Source of the DNA: Paenibacillus sp. N3.4
Lineage (GTDB): Bacteria > Bacillota > Bacilli > Paenibacillales > NBRC-103111
Length of the DNA stretch: 64,000 nt
NCBI RefSeq assembly: GCF_008017805.1
Contig: NZ_VRTT01000011.1
Coordinates: 1-64,000, forward strand
Direction: 5' to 3'
Positions 37,142-46,982 of this stretch are shown here, piece after piece (position 1 is the stretch's first letter; every line of letters starts with the position of its first letter). Made by a program: the position numbers and the translations under genes. The notes under the pieces were generated by a model. The model was not told the DNA's origin. It made no database searches and was given only the letters and a program-made list of their open reading frames with translations.

Positions 37142-38420
37142 TATTTTTTAGCCCAGGAAGCTTGCATCGCTTCGATGGTTTGATCTAGATTTTTCTTTTT
37201 AAACATATAGGCGGACATGATCATTTCCGCGTCTGTTCTTGTTCCTCCCGACATATAGACCTGAGCCCATGGCACCACTTTTTTAGCTGCAATATAGGAT
37301 TGAATATCTGCCGAAATGGGATCGCCTGCTACCTTTACATCTTCAATGGCAGGAATTTGCTGCATGTTGCCATTGGCAATCTGATTACCTTCTTTAGATG
37401 TCAGCCAAGCAAACAGTTTTTTGGCTGCATCTGCATGTTTGGAATCGCTGCTTATGGCATAAGACACGTTAATATTTACGCCAAGCTTCGTGTCTTCCGC
37501 TTTCTCACTATAAGGAATGGCAGCAAGACCTAAATTAACCTTATCGTTGATTTTCAAAATACTGCTATAAGCCCAGTATCCTTGCTGAATCATCGCTACT
37601 TTTCCTTGTGCCAGCAATGCCATCTCTGCATTATAATCATTGGTGGCCATTTTTCCATCTGCATTCGCAAGCATCATATCGATCGTTTTAAAACCATTCT
37701 TCAAGGCATCCGATGAAAGCGCGCCTCCGCTTTTAACTTGCTCCGATAATGCTTTAACATCGCTTGCTGTTCCCGCAATCGTGGTAAAAAGCGAATGCGC
37801 CAAGGTCCAAGGATCTGCACCTGCCACGGCAAAGGGTGTTATTTCTGCGGCCTTTAGCTTATCAATCGCTTCCTTTAAACCTGTTTGCGTTTTAGGAAAT
37901 TCAGCAATACCTGCTTTTTTGAACAGATCCTTGTTGTAATAAATGCCCATACCGGATACATCCAACGGTACACCATATATTTTTCCATCGGGAGTGCTCA
38001 TCTGAGTTTTAATCTGGTCGGCATAATTGCCGATGAAAGGCTCCTTGGCGATATCAACGATATAACCGGCATTGCCTAATTCGAGCAGATCGCCATATTC
38101 CCCCATAACAATATCCGGTGCTTGTTTGGCAGCGATTTTGGTTTTAATACACTGTAGTAATCCTTGTCGTTGACGACTAATTCAACTTTAATGTCAGGGT
38201 TTTTTTCTGAAAAAGATTTGAATGTCTTTTCCAAAGCTTCACGCTTATCGACATTGAATAAATAAGCGGAAAGTACGATCGATTTTGCCGAGGCAGTTGT
38301 GGGGGATTTCGCAGAATCTATTGCTGTTGCTGCCGTATTATCCGATTTTCCACAGCCATTCAACAAAACTGAAGACATGAACAGGCCAATAAGTGTTATC
38401 CCTAAAAATTGTTTTTTCAT
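37141..38420 (-). pseudogene. Extracellular solute-binding lipoprotein of locus C, frameshifted
   Basis: The first frame gives a signal peptide and lipobox LNGC with the N-terminal lobe up to KDYYSVLK. The second frame resumes at KIAAKQAPDIVMGEYGDLLE and runs to the normal end (MQASWAKK). One extra A in the A4 run (T4 on the plus strand, 38142-38145) would restore a protein of about 426 aa. Everything around the break is otherwise intact, so this may be a sequencing error. The start at 38420 is supported by AAAGGGG 9 nt upstream. It would feed the permeases encoded directly downstream. Confidence 0.88.
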
Positions 38421-38528
38421 TTTGTCCAACCCCTTTGTCATATAAGAACTATCTTTATCGTACTAGATGGGTGAACGCTGAAATAGATCAATATTAATAA
38501 GACAAATAACACGATATTAATGATTACC

Positions 38529-40136
38529 TTATTTCTTTACACGCTGCTCTCGATATTCCGAAGGCGTTCGACCTAGGGCTCGATGAAACATTTTATTAAA
38601 ATAGCTATAATTGTCGTATCCCACCAGCATCGCAACTTGTGAGATCAACATATCTTCCTCGACCAGAAGTTCACATGCTTTTTCTATACGCTTAAAATGA
38701 ATGTAATTGAGTACTGTGGTTTCAAAACGAGACTTAAACCGGTTAGCCAAATATTCCTTGCTCACATAAAAACGATCCGCTAGATCCGCAAGTGAAATGT
38801 TCTCCGCATAGTTAAAATCGATATAATCCTTGACTGCGTTAAGCTTATCCGGAATAGCTGTATTTTGAGGGCTATCCCTGTATTGATTTAATACTTTATT
38901 GATGAGGTGCACAAATGTATCGCGTGCGACTGTTTCACTAAATTGTAATTGGAAGCAAAAATAAACAGGATCGGTTAATCCACGTTCGTATTCAAGTGAT
39001 AAATCGAACAGGGCTTCTATATGGTTTCGCAAGCTAGCATATACATGAAACAAAAAATGGGCTGTTACTATATTCGTTTTTGCGGCAAATTGGAATAATT
39101 CATCCACGATTATTTTCACTTGATAATGCAGCTCATGTTTAATAATATGAGCAACCCCATGAACAAACTTTGCTGTATGTTCATGGATCAAGTCATTTGT
39201 TGGCGTCAAAGCTACGGTAGAACTCTCCATGACAGTTTCTGTATTATGAATGTTTTTAAAGTTAACATGCTGAACACTGTCCTCCAATTTATGTATCAGC
39301 AAGGAGACTTCTGAAAAGCTCGCATAGCCTTGATGATTCAACACAAAGGCATCAAGCTTCATAATCTTATGAAAGGCTTTGAGCATACTATTCAAAGGAA
39401 TAAAGGCATTATGGGAACGCGGCATTAAGATCCAGAACGCGCCATCTAATCTTTCGGAGGGGCCGATCCATGCAGAGCCGCTCTTATGCTCTAATGCTTC
39501 TTCTGCGAACTTGCGAATGCCAAATCGAAGCAACTCTCTTTCTTTCTGAAATCGTTCTTCCAGCGTATATTGATAATTTTTAATAATGAGCAATTGTACG
39601 GAATATTGAACATGCTGCTGAATTTCCGGTACTTCAGATTTCTCCTTCTCGCTTAATAATTCACCACGATAGATTTTTTGCAGGATGTGATTTCGTTTCT
39701 GGTTGAAGGCTTCAAGCTTATTTTGGCTTAACATGACATGAACCTGGGTGAAGGAATCCTCACGCTCCAACTGCTCCAACGCTTTTTCCAGCGCCCTTTT
39801 CACATCGTGTACGTCAAATGGCTTTAATAAATAATCAACCACATCATTAGCAATCGCCTGCTTGGCATAATCAAAGTCACTGTACCCACTGACGATAATA
39901 ACGAGGATTTTCGACCCTTGCTCACGCAGCTTACGAAGCAATTCCAAACCCTTTAATTCTGGCATTACGATATCTAAAAATAAAATGTGCGGGTGTAAAG
40001 CAGCGATCATAGCTTCCGCCTGTAGACCGGTTTCTGCTTCTCCAACAATTTCTATATGTTTATCTAATGTGTGTAATAAGCTTACTAATGCTTTGCGTAC
40101 TTTGGGCTCATCATCCGCAATTAACACCTTGTGCAT
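38529..40136 (-). CDS. YesN-type response regulator, locus C
   Basis: 535 aa. Receiver domain (1-120) with IADDE, phospho-Asp55 in FLDIVMPE and Lys in YLLKPFD. A long middle region follows, then a C-terminal AraC-type DNA-binding domain (about 435-535) with SLADLADRFYVSKEYLANRF and SQVAMLVGYDNYSYFNKMF. It should activate the importer genes that start 88 bp downstream. The ATG at 40136 has GGAAGGGG upstream. The gene overlaps the kinase gene end by 26 bp, typical of YesM-YesN pairs. Confidence 0.93.
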   Translation of the reverse strand: MHKVLIADDEPKVRKALVSLLHTLDKHIEIVGEAETGLQAEAMIAALHPHILFLDIVMPELKGLELLRKLREQGSKILVIIVSGYSDFDYAKQAIANDVVDYLLKPFDVHDVKRALEKALEQLEREDSFTQVHVMLSQNKLEAFNQKRNHILQKIYRGELLSEKEKSEVPEIQQHVQYSVQLLIIKNYQYTLEERFQKERELLRFGIRKFAEEALEHKSGSAWIGPSERLDGAFWILMPRSHNAFIPLNSMLKAFHKIMKLDAFVLNHQGYASFSEVSLLIHKLEDSVQHVNFKNIHNTETVMESSTVALTPTNDLIHEHTAKFVHGVAHIIKHELHYQVKIIVDELFQFAAKTNIVTAHFLFHVYASLRNHIEALFDLSLEYERGLTDPVYFCFQLQFSETVARDTFVHLINKVLNQYRDSPQNTAIPDKLNAVKDYIDFNYAENISLADLADRFYVSKEYLANRFKSRFETTVLNYIHFKRIEKACELLVEEDMLISQVAMLVGYDNYSYFNKMFHRALGRTPSEYREQRVKK

Positions 40137-41811
40137 GTCCAATCCCCTTCCATGAAATAGTAACTTTTGTCCATTGTCCTATCTCACTTTCGATCTGAAT
40201 GCCAGTAGAACCTGGAAAAGCATGCAAAATCCTTTGCTGCACATTATTCAATCCAATATGCTGTTCAAAATTAACTTTATTCGTGAGATGCAGCGCCAAT
40301 TGATTCAATTCATCTGTACTCAACCCGATACCCGAATCTATGACAATAATACGAACTTCGTCATCTTCTTCCACAGCTTTAATATGAACGGAGCCCTTGC
40401 CTTTACCGGCAACACCGTGAATAAGTGCATTCTCCACAATGGGCTGCAACGATAATTTAACAGTGGGGATGTGTAACAAATGCTCTGCAATATCAACTGA
40501 ATACGTTAGCTTGTCTTCAAAGCGGTACTTTTGAATGAGCAAGTAATGCTCGATATGTTCGATCTCCCTAGCAAGATGCACGACATCACTGCCCGGCTCA
40601 ATCGTATAACGAAACATCGAAGATAGCGCTTTTATCATCGTGGTAATGGAAGTTGCACCTGCATCCAACGCCTCCGAGTAGATCGAAGTTAACGTATTAT
40701 AAAGGAAATGCGGATTGATTTGTGCTTGCAAAGCTTTAACCTGCGCATAAGATTCACTTAATTTAAGATCATATTCATTCTGGATTAGTTCATCAATTTT
40801 AAAAACCATCCTATCAAACTGGTTGGCTAAATAACCAATTTCATCTTTTCTGCTTAAGTTTGTATCTTGTTCCTTTACAGAAAAGTCTCCTTGGCCGACA
40901 TCTTTCATCCGTCTAACCAACTGAGCAACGGGCTTGGAGATTTGCAGGGCAATAAACATAGCCAAAATTATGCCTACTAATAAAAAGAGGACTCCCCAAT
41001 AGAGAATCGATTTAACTGTCTGCAATGCCGTTTGTTCAAGAATCGATTTTGGAAAGTAGGTAATGACAGACCAACCATACATATTCTTTTCACTTGTAAT
41101 CTCAATAAAATTCTCCGGCTTATCGACTTCTTTTTGCGTAGAGAAAATAGGTCGATTGTCCGCATTCATAACCACAATTCGCTCATGCTCATATTGATTG
41201 CTAAGCAAGTCTCCAAAAAAATTAGCATCCATGCTGACGCCTAAAACTGCCATCGGCTTTTTCACTATAATATCCGGTATCGACCTGCCTATAAAAAAAA
41301 GCGGCTGCACCCTGTCACTAGGCTCCGGAGCTGTTGGGAAAATTGTCATCATACCATCTCCAGCTTCAGCCTTGCTGATCCAAGCATAATCCCCTTCATG
41401 CACAACAGGTGTGCTTTGAATGGAACGCTCATGCGCATTAATGCTATATAATTTATGTAATGGCCGGACAAACAAATAAACATCACTATAATTATTTAAT
41501 GAACCGCTCAACACAATTAGTAAATTTTTCACCCTGCTTTGTTGCTCTACCAGATCCGGTTCATCCTTTGCCGGTGCGGTTACATAATTATAAATCTCTG
41601 AAGTCTGATAAATACTCATTAGCTTGTTGTCCACATCGGTGATGGAAAGCTGCAACGATTTATTAAGCTGATTGATCTCTTTTGTATGATAGGTGATGAA
41701 TTCTTCCTTCAACCGTTTTTGGACCGTATTGTAAGTAATAAACAGACTTATAAATAGCGGTGTCAGCGTAGATACCAGGAGTAATAATAGCAATTTGTAT
41801 TTTATTTTCAT
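40111..41811 (-). CDS. YesM-type sensor histidine kinase, locus C
   Basis: 566 aa. Membrane helix about 5-25, extracellular sensor, second helix near 270-292, HAMP (ALQISKPVAQLVRRMKDVGQG), His_kinase domain with His368 in QINPHFLYNTL, and HATPase (LQPIVENALIHGV, GIGLSTDELN). It phosphorylates the overlapping YesN-type regulator. First gene of the locus C operon, with a GGGGGG site before the ATG. The strong terminator at 41889-41920 shields it from the glycosidase gene upstream. Confidence 0.94.
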   Translation of the reverse strand: MKIKYKLLLLLLVSTLTPLFISLFITYNTVQKRLKEEFITYHTKEINQLNKSLQLSITDVDNKLMSIYQTSEIYNYVTAPAKDEPDLVEQQSRVKNLLIVLSGSLNNYSDVYLFVRPLHKLYSINAHERSIQSTPVVHEGDYAWISKAEAGDGMMTIFPTAPEPSDRVQPLFFIGRSIPDIIVKKPMAVLGVSMDANFFGDLLSNQYEHERIVVMNADNRPIFSTQKEVDKPENFIEITSEKNMYGWSVITYFPKSILEQTALQTVKSILYWGVLFLLVGIILAMFIALQISKPVAQLVRRMKDVGQGDFSVKEQDTNLSRKDEIGYLANQFDRMVFKIDELIQNEYDLKLSESYAQVKALQAQINPHFLYNTLTSIYSEALDAGATSITTMIKALSSMFRYTIEPGSDVVHLAREIEHIEHYLLIQKYRFEDKLTYSVDIAEHLLHIPTVKLSLQPIVENALIHGVAGKGKGSVHIKAVEEDDEVRIIVIDSGIGLSTDELNQLALHLTNKVNFEQHIGLNNVQQRILHAFPGSTGIQIESEIGQWTKVTISWKGIGHAQGVNCG

Positions 41812-41888
41812 CTCATCCCCCCACTATTAGTGTAAAGCATATACACACTTAGTGTCCAAATTCTTTAGGGGAATGCACAGTTAAAAAA

Positions 41889-41920
41889 GACACCTGCTCC
41901 CTGTACAGGGAGCAGGTGTC
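41889..41920 (-). terminator. Perfect 32-bp palindromic terminator
   Basis: A perfect inverted repeat, arms GACACCTGCTCCCTGT and its complement, followed on the minus strand by TTTTTT. It lies 6 bp past the locus D glycosidase stop. Its arm resembles that of the paralogous terminator at 8815-8847. Confidence 0.92.
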
Positions 41921-41925
41921 AAGGA

Positions 41926-44900
41926 TCAATTACTTACTTTCACAACCATCTTCTCACTAACCGTTGCTCCCGCATAATTAAGGAGTTCACATTGATACTC
42001 ATACGTACCTTTCGGTTTATTGCGGATCACCGTTGTGACCGACTGTGCGCTCGGCGATCGATCAGTAAGCTGCTGCGTATCAATGAGCATGCCATTTTCA
42101 TACAGGCGATACATCGTACCGTTGGTGCCCCACCACATATTCATGCTGACCTTGAAGTTTCCGCCACCGTTCCAGTTATCATGGGAGAGAACCGGAACTG
42201 CCGGTGCTGCCTGCGTGACGGTTACTGTATGAACATCGCTTCTCGTCGTACCCGATGCGTTGGAGAGCTCCGCATAATAACGGTAGGTACCGTTATTCCG
42301 GTAAGTAACAGCTGTCACGGTGCTTTGGGCATTCGGGGAATGAGCCGTGAGGGTTTGCGTATCAATCAGGACGTCATTCTCATATAGCTTATACGTACTG
42401 CCATTATTTCCCCACCACATGTTCATGGTGACCGAGTACTTGCCATCCATAATTCCCGTGTCGTACCCATTATCATCCGACAAAACAGCTTTTCCAGGAG
42501 CATCTTGAGGATTTGGCTTCGTCGAAGGCTTCACCGTAACGACCCCGCTACCCTCGCTGGAAAGGAAATATGTCGCATCATTCCGACTGAAAGTAACTTG
42601 TATCGGATAAAGCTTTTCCTGATCCGTGCTGGCCGCCCCCTGGATGGTATAGTCCAGTACCGCTACCCCGTTCACATCGGTAACTGCGGTTCCGATGGTA
42701 TTCCCGTTCACAGCAAAAGACACGCTTTCCCCTGTAATCGGTTGACCGTTCTTATCCTGAAGCGACGCCCTTAGCTTAATCGTATCGTTAACCTGTCCTT
42801 CTGCGTTTGACGCTGCCAATACCGTGCTATGGTACAGCTTGAAAGGAATCGTTTGCTCGGCGGCATGCCCTGCCTGATCAACAGCTTTCACAAACAACGT
42901 ATGATTCCCGCTGCGGGTTACAGGTGTACCGGATACCCAATTTTCGCCATTCAATGTAACTTGAACGGTTTGCAGATCGCCGTCTTCATCTTTGGCCTTT
43001 ACGACCGGAATCACTTGATCCGTGTAGCTCTCCCCAGCTGTGACCCCTTCGATGGTTATAACGGGAGGAGACGGATCTTTGATGATCTGAACGGTTCTGA
43101 ATTTCTTGGGATCTTTCGTTTCACCAATGCCGGAGCCCCACTCGATATACCCTTTGCGACCGGCACCATCGTTATCATTAACGAGCAGCGAGAAGCTGAA
43201 GGCACTATTTGTTTCCGGATTAATCGGTGCAAGCTCAGACCATGGAAGCGCAAGCTCATAGACCGTCATCTTCTGTTCTTCGTCTCGCGTAATCTGCAAG
43301 GAACCGTTCGTCACAAGTCCCTTGTTGCTGGAATCAGGCAAAAACCAACGATAGATTTGTGGCCCCAGCGGCGTTTGGGATATCCCATATTCATACCAGC
43401 CCAGGTTCTCTCCGGGGATACCTGCCATCGCTGCAAACTGGATGCTGTCGTTTTTCCAGATCTCCGTTCCGCTTGCGGGAGTGAAATGAATATCATCTTT
43501 GATCTTCGCGGTCAGATAGAACTGATCCCGATCCCAGTTCAACCATACGCTGCCGTCCAAATCCGATGGGCCCGCATAATTTTGCATTTTTACCGTCCCT
43601 TGCGACAACATGGCGAGCGGCGGCGACGCTACAATCGCAGGGTCAGCCAAGCCGTCAATTTGTACCGTTCCGGGAAGGATCGGATTGAAATCCAGCTTCC
43701 CTCCGTAAACGAAAGATGCTTTTCCGTCAAATTGGACGGTCACTTGCGCTTGGTTGCTAGCTCCGTATTTAAAGCCGCTCAGTGGAATATCAAACGTCTT
43801 GGTGGTGTCTGGAGGAATCACATAGGTCAAATCTTGTGAGCCTGACTGGTTACCGAACTGCCAATCGGCTTTCCTGACGGTTAGACCTTGCCGCTTGGAA
43901 TAGTTCTGAATTTGTATCTTCAATGCCTCAGCCTTCGTATTCACATCGGTAATAACTGGAATGATTCGTACACGGTAAGAAGGGAGCGTCTGAATAGCTT
44001 GCTTCAGTCTTCCGATTCGGTTCCCGTTTACTGTCAAATCACCTGTTACATAGCGAATGCCTTCCTGACTCAATCCAGGCAGAGCAAACGGCTGTGACGC
44101 ATTCTGACCGGCTCCCGCGTACAAAGGATAGGTTGAGCCTTCCACAGTAAATGTTGCAGTCAGCGGCGATGTGGATGCATTATTTACTTCCACACTCAGC
44201 AATACTGGCTCACCAGTTACGGCTTCTGCTCCCGTCAATGCGAACGTCGAATCGACCGCAATACCGTCAATATCGCTTTGAATGTAAATAGGTTCGGCGG
44301 TTAGTGTCATATACACCTTGCCATTCAGTGGTGTGTACGTTTCCGTGTTACCCATTATATCCGTGACTTGAATCGGTACATTCGTTTGAATGGCTGCCTG
44401 CACGGGGGTATTGGCCCAAACAACCCTTAGCTTCTGGCCGTTTTTATCAAATTTGTAGCTGGTTATGCCCGTACCGACGGTTTCTTGTTCGACAAATGAG
44501 GCGCCAATTAATTCTCGGGTCATCGCCCCGTAAGCCGCATAGGCTGGTTTCGGCGTGAATTGGCCCTTGGGATCGTTCTGATGTCGAATGAGACCAAAAT
44601 TATTTTCGCCATAGTCGGCTTGCATGCCATCGTTCATCAAGTCGTACCAGAACACTTTCTCGACGCCGGCGCCCAGCGCCTGCACATAGGCACGCACCAA
44701 ATAATCCGCTTGCGTTTTTTCGGCTACGCCCGTGGTGCCAATGTGTGTCGGCCAGCCGACTTCTGTAATCCAAAGCGGTTTGTCTTGACCTTGATTATAT
44801 TTCCGGATCAAGCTTTTCGCATCAAGCACAGCCTGCAGCATGCCATCTGGGGTTAGATTGTATGGATGGATGGAAACTGCATCCATGTACTGAAGTCCGC

Positions 44901-46854
44901 CAAGCTTAAATACTTCCTCCATCCAGGGGATATCGACAGCTGTTGCCATGCCGACTACGGTGACGTCCGGTCTGGCAGCTTTCACCGTCTCGTAGGTCTT
45001 CTTCAGCAGTTTAAAATAATAGTCTGGACGTGAGTCTGCCGGACCGTTCCCCCGATCACCGAAACCTCCGTTGAACTCATTGTAGACTTCCACCCATTCC
45101 ATCTGATTGCCATATAAGTCCAACAAAGCCTTGCCATAATTGGCGAACCCCTGACGGCCATCGTCTGAATAGGGCGTACTGTCTTGATCGTAAAACGGAT
45201 TCGTAAAGTCAAGGGTGATGAACGGCTTTAGGCCGTCTTGCTGTGTTTTCCGCATAAAGGCATCACGGCCTGGCGGCTTCTGATATTTCCCTTTTTCATA
45301 TTCAACATCTACCCATGTAATTTCGTCACGGACATTTTTGGCCCCCGCCCGCTTCAACAGCGTACTTAACTCAGGCGTCCATCCGGAGCTTGTTCTAGCA
45401 AGGTGAGTGGATACCCCAAATGGAGAGTTGTCTGCCAGAGTTGGGTCATCAGCCGCCAAGCGGGCAAACGAAATGTCCGTACTCTGAATCGTTTGACCAC
45501 CCTTCTTCGCAGCAACAGATAGCTTATAATAACCAAGCTGCTGAACAGGAATCGTCAAATTCAATTGTCCGCCCTGCACCGCCTCGGTGCCTGCCAATAC
45601 TTGATGATCCAAATGATCATAAACGCTCCAGCTTACCGTATCTCCCCTTGTTGTGAGAGGAAAGGATGCAGGCTCTCTCGCCAGGAAGACATTCCCCAAT
45701 TGGGACTGCTGAACGGCTAAATCCGGGAAGGAACCGGTCGCAACGACATTGTCGAAGCGGATATCCCCGCTTGTTTTGCCGCCGACCAGACCGGACTTCT
45801 CCACCAAAAGCCCGATTGCCTGGGCGGGACCATGCCATACCCCGTCGTTTGCCCCGCTGTAATGCAAATAGCTTGTGCCGGCGTTAAAGGTCCACACTTC
45901 GATTTTTTGCCAATCGCCGGTAGGTGCCAAGGCAATTTTCTGCTGATGTACCTGCCCGGTCGAGTCCTTCGCCAGCAGCAGGACCACAGAGTAATCGGAC
46001 GTTTTGACCCAGAACGACAGTTTCTTCATATCTATAGGCGTAGAAAAGCTTCGTCCGAGCGAAACATTCAGCCCGCCAGCGCTGAAATTTCCGCTCAGCT
46101 TGCCTGAGTAAGCCCCCGACTTGACCTCGGCCGTATCCCGTATATATTCGCCCTTGGCTCCGCCTTGCGAGGCCAGCGACCATATGTCGAAACCGTTCTC
46201 GAAGGTGCCGATGGCGTTCTCCCATACGGTCTCCTGAGGCGGTGCGGTTACCGACACATCGTCTATCCAAGCGTCTCCGCTCGTTTTGCCGCCGATCAAG
46301 TTGGACTTCTCCAGCAAAAAGGAGATGCCAATAGCGGGACCGTGCCATTTGCCGTCGTTAGCGCCGCCGAAATGCAGATAGTTCGTGCCGATGTTGAAGG
46401 TGCTGATTTCGATCTTCTGCCAATTGGCATTCGCCAGCGCGATCTTCCGCTGATGCACCTGTCCGGTCGAATCAACTACCCGAAGCGTAACCCCGGAGGC
46501 GTCGGCAGACTTCAGCCAAAACTCCAGCTTCCGCATGTCCAAGGGCAGAAAATTTTTACTGATGGCCACATATTTGCCGCCCGCACTGAAATCGCCATGT
46601 AACTTCCCCGAAAAGGTCCCGGATCTCGGAGCCGACGCATCCCGTCCATACGCGCCTTGAGCTCCCGGAAACTCGGATCCCAAGCTGAAATTCCAAAGTT
46701 CTTCATCGCTTTCAAAATTGCCGATCGTTACGTTTTGCAAGGCTTCCTCCGCTTGCACCGTTGTCGCATTTCCTCCCGGCAGAAGTCCGTTCATAGGCAA
46801 GGCGGACAAAAGCAGGACCAGCACCAAGCTTACCATCCACTTTTTCATTTCCAA
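41926..46854 (-). CDS. Secreted multimodular glycoside hydrolase (GH39-like, CBMs, Ig-like and ChiA-type repeats)
   Basis: About 1642 aa, paralogue of the 8860 product. Order: signal peptide (cleavage near VQA-EE); two jelly-roll binding modules; a short beta domain; a TIM barrel with EVYNEFNGG (acid/base Glu) and WITEVGW (nucleophile Glu); a CBM9-like module; two Ig-like domains; and two C-terminal repeats of about 90 aa, each with MNMWWG-NG, as seen at the ends of Paenibacillus chitinases and pullulanases. The front two thirds match the paralogue closely, but the C-terminus differs fully, with no FIMAH domain. It should act outside the cell on a plant polysaccharide. A perfect cre site lies about 100 bp upstream. 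The conserved TTG at 46854 is preferred; an ATG two codons earlier is only 3 nt from the ribosome site. Confidence 0.86.
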   Translation of the reverse strand: MEMKKWMVSLVLVLLLSALPMNGLLPGGNATTVQAEEALQNVTIGNFESDEELWNFSLGSEFPGAQGAYGRDASAPRSGTFSGKLHGDFSAGGKYVAISKNFLPLDMRKLEFWLKSADASGVTLRVVDSTGQVHQRKIALANANWQKIEISTFNIGTNYLHFGGANDGKWHGPAIGISFLLEKSNLIGGKTSGDAWIDDVSVTAPPQETVWENAIGTFENGFDIWSLASQGGAKGEYIRDTAEVKSGAYSGKLSGNFSAGGLNVSLGRSFSTPIDMKKLSFWVKTSDYSVVLLLAKDSTGQVHQQKIALAPTGDWQKIEVWTFNAGTSYLHYSGANDGVWHGPAQAIGLLVEKSGLVGGKTSGDIRFDNVVATGSFPDLAVQQSQLGNVFLAREPASFPLTTRGDTVSWSVYDHLDHQVLAGTEAVQGGQLNLTIPVQQLGYYKLSVAAKKGGQTIQSTDISFARLAADDPTLADNSPFGVSTHLARTSSGWTPELSTLLKRAGAKNVRDEITWVDVEYEKGKYQKPPGRDAFMRKTQQDGLKPFITLDFTNPFYDQDSTPYSDDGRQGFANYGKALLDLYGNQMEWVEVYNEFNGGFGDRGNGPADSRPDYYFKLLKKTYETVKAARPDVTVVGMATAVDIPWMEEVFKLGGLQYMDAVSIHPYNLTPDGMLQAVLDAKSLIRKYNQGQDKPLWITEVGWPTHIGTTGVAEKTQADYLVRAYVQALGAGVEKVFWYDLMNDGMQADYGENNFGLIRHQNDPKGQFTPKPAYAAYGAMTRELIGASFVEQETVGTGITSYKFDKNGQKLRVVWANTPVQAAIQTNVPIQVTDIMGNTETYTPLNGKVYMTLTAEPIYIQSDIDGIAVDSTFALTGAEAVTGEPVLLSVEVNNASTSPLTATFTVEGSTYPLYAGAGQNASQPFALPGLSQEGIRYVTGDLTVNGNRIGRLKQAIQTLPSYRVRIIPVITDVNTKAEALKIQIQNYSKRQGLTVRKADWQFGNQSGSQDLTYVIPPDTTKTFDIPLSGFKYGASNQAQVTVQFDGKASFVYGGKLDFNPILPGTVQIDGLADPAIVASPPLAMLSQGTVKMQNYAGPSDLDGSVWLNWDRDQFYLTAKIKDDIHFTPASGTEIWKNDSIQFAAMAGIPGENLGWYEYGISQTPLGPQIYRWFLPDSSNKGLVTNGSLQITRDEEQKMTVYELALPWSELAPINPETNSAFSFSLLVNDNDGAGRKGYIEWGSGIGETKDPKKFRTVQIIKDPSPPVITIEGVTAGESYTDQVIPVVKAKDEDGDLQTVQVTLNGENWVSGTPVTRSGNHTLFVKAVDQAGHAAEQTIPFKLYHSTVLAASNAEGQVNDTIKLRASLQDKNGQPITGESVSFAVNGNTIGTAVTDVNGVAVLDYTIQGAASTDQEKLYPIQVTFSRNDATYFLSSEGSGVVTVKPSTKPNPQDAPGKAVLSDDNGYDTGIMDGKYSVTMNMWWGNNGSTYKLYENDVLIDTQTLTAHSPNAQSTVTAVTYRNNGTYRYYAELSNASGTTRSDVHTVTVTQAAPAVPVLSHDNWNGGGNFKVSMNMWWGTNGTMYRLYENGMLIDTQQLTDRSPSAQSVTTVIRNKPKGTYEYQCELLNYAGATVSEKMVVKVSN

Positions 46855-46952
46855 TTTCATTCACTCCCTCATTTGTCATTTTCCATCTAATCGGCAATCC
46901 TATCACCGGGCCGTTCCCAGAGTTCGACTATCACATGATGGACCAAAATATA

Positions 46953-46966
46953 AGAAAGCGTTTACA
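46953..46966 (-). promoter_or_regulatory. Catabolite-responsive element (cre)
   Basis: Minus strand TGTAAACGCTTTCT matches all 14 positions of TGWAARCGYTWNCW, the CcpA operator. It is about 100 bp upstream of the glycosidase start and predicts glucose repression. Confidence 0.75.
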
Positions 46967-46982
46967 TCGGGGCACAAGACTA

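Noticed and set aside
41889..41920. Perfect 32-bp palindrome considered as an operator or resolution site
   Set aside because: Position 6 bp after a stop codon with a following U-tract, and a degenerate counterpart in the same place after the paralogue, make a terminator the simpler reading.
42829..43839. Long open frame on the plus strand (336 codons)
   Set aside because: It lies wholly opposite the CBM9 and Ig region of the secreted glycosidase. Its peptide has no domain-like features and similar frames occur opposite the paralogue, so it is a shadow of conserved codons.
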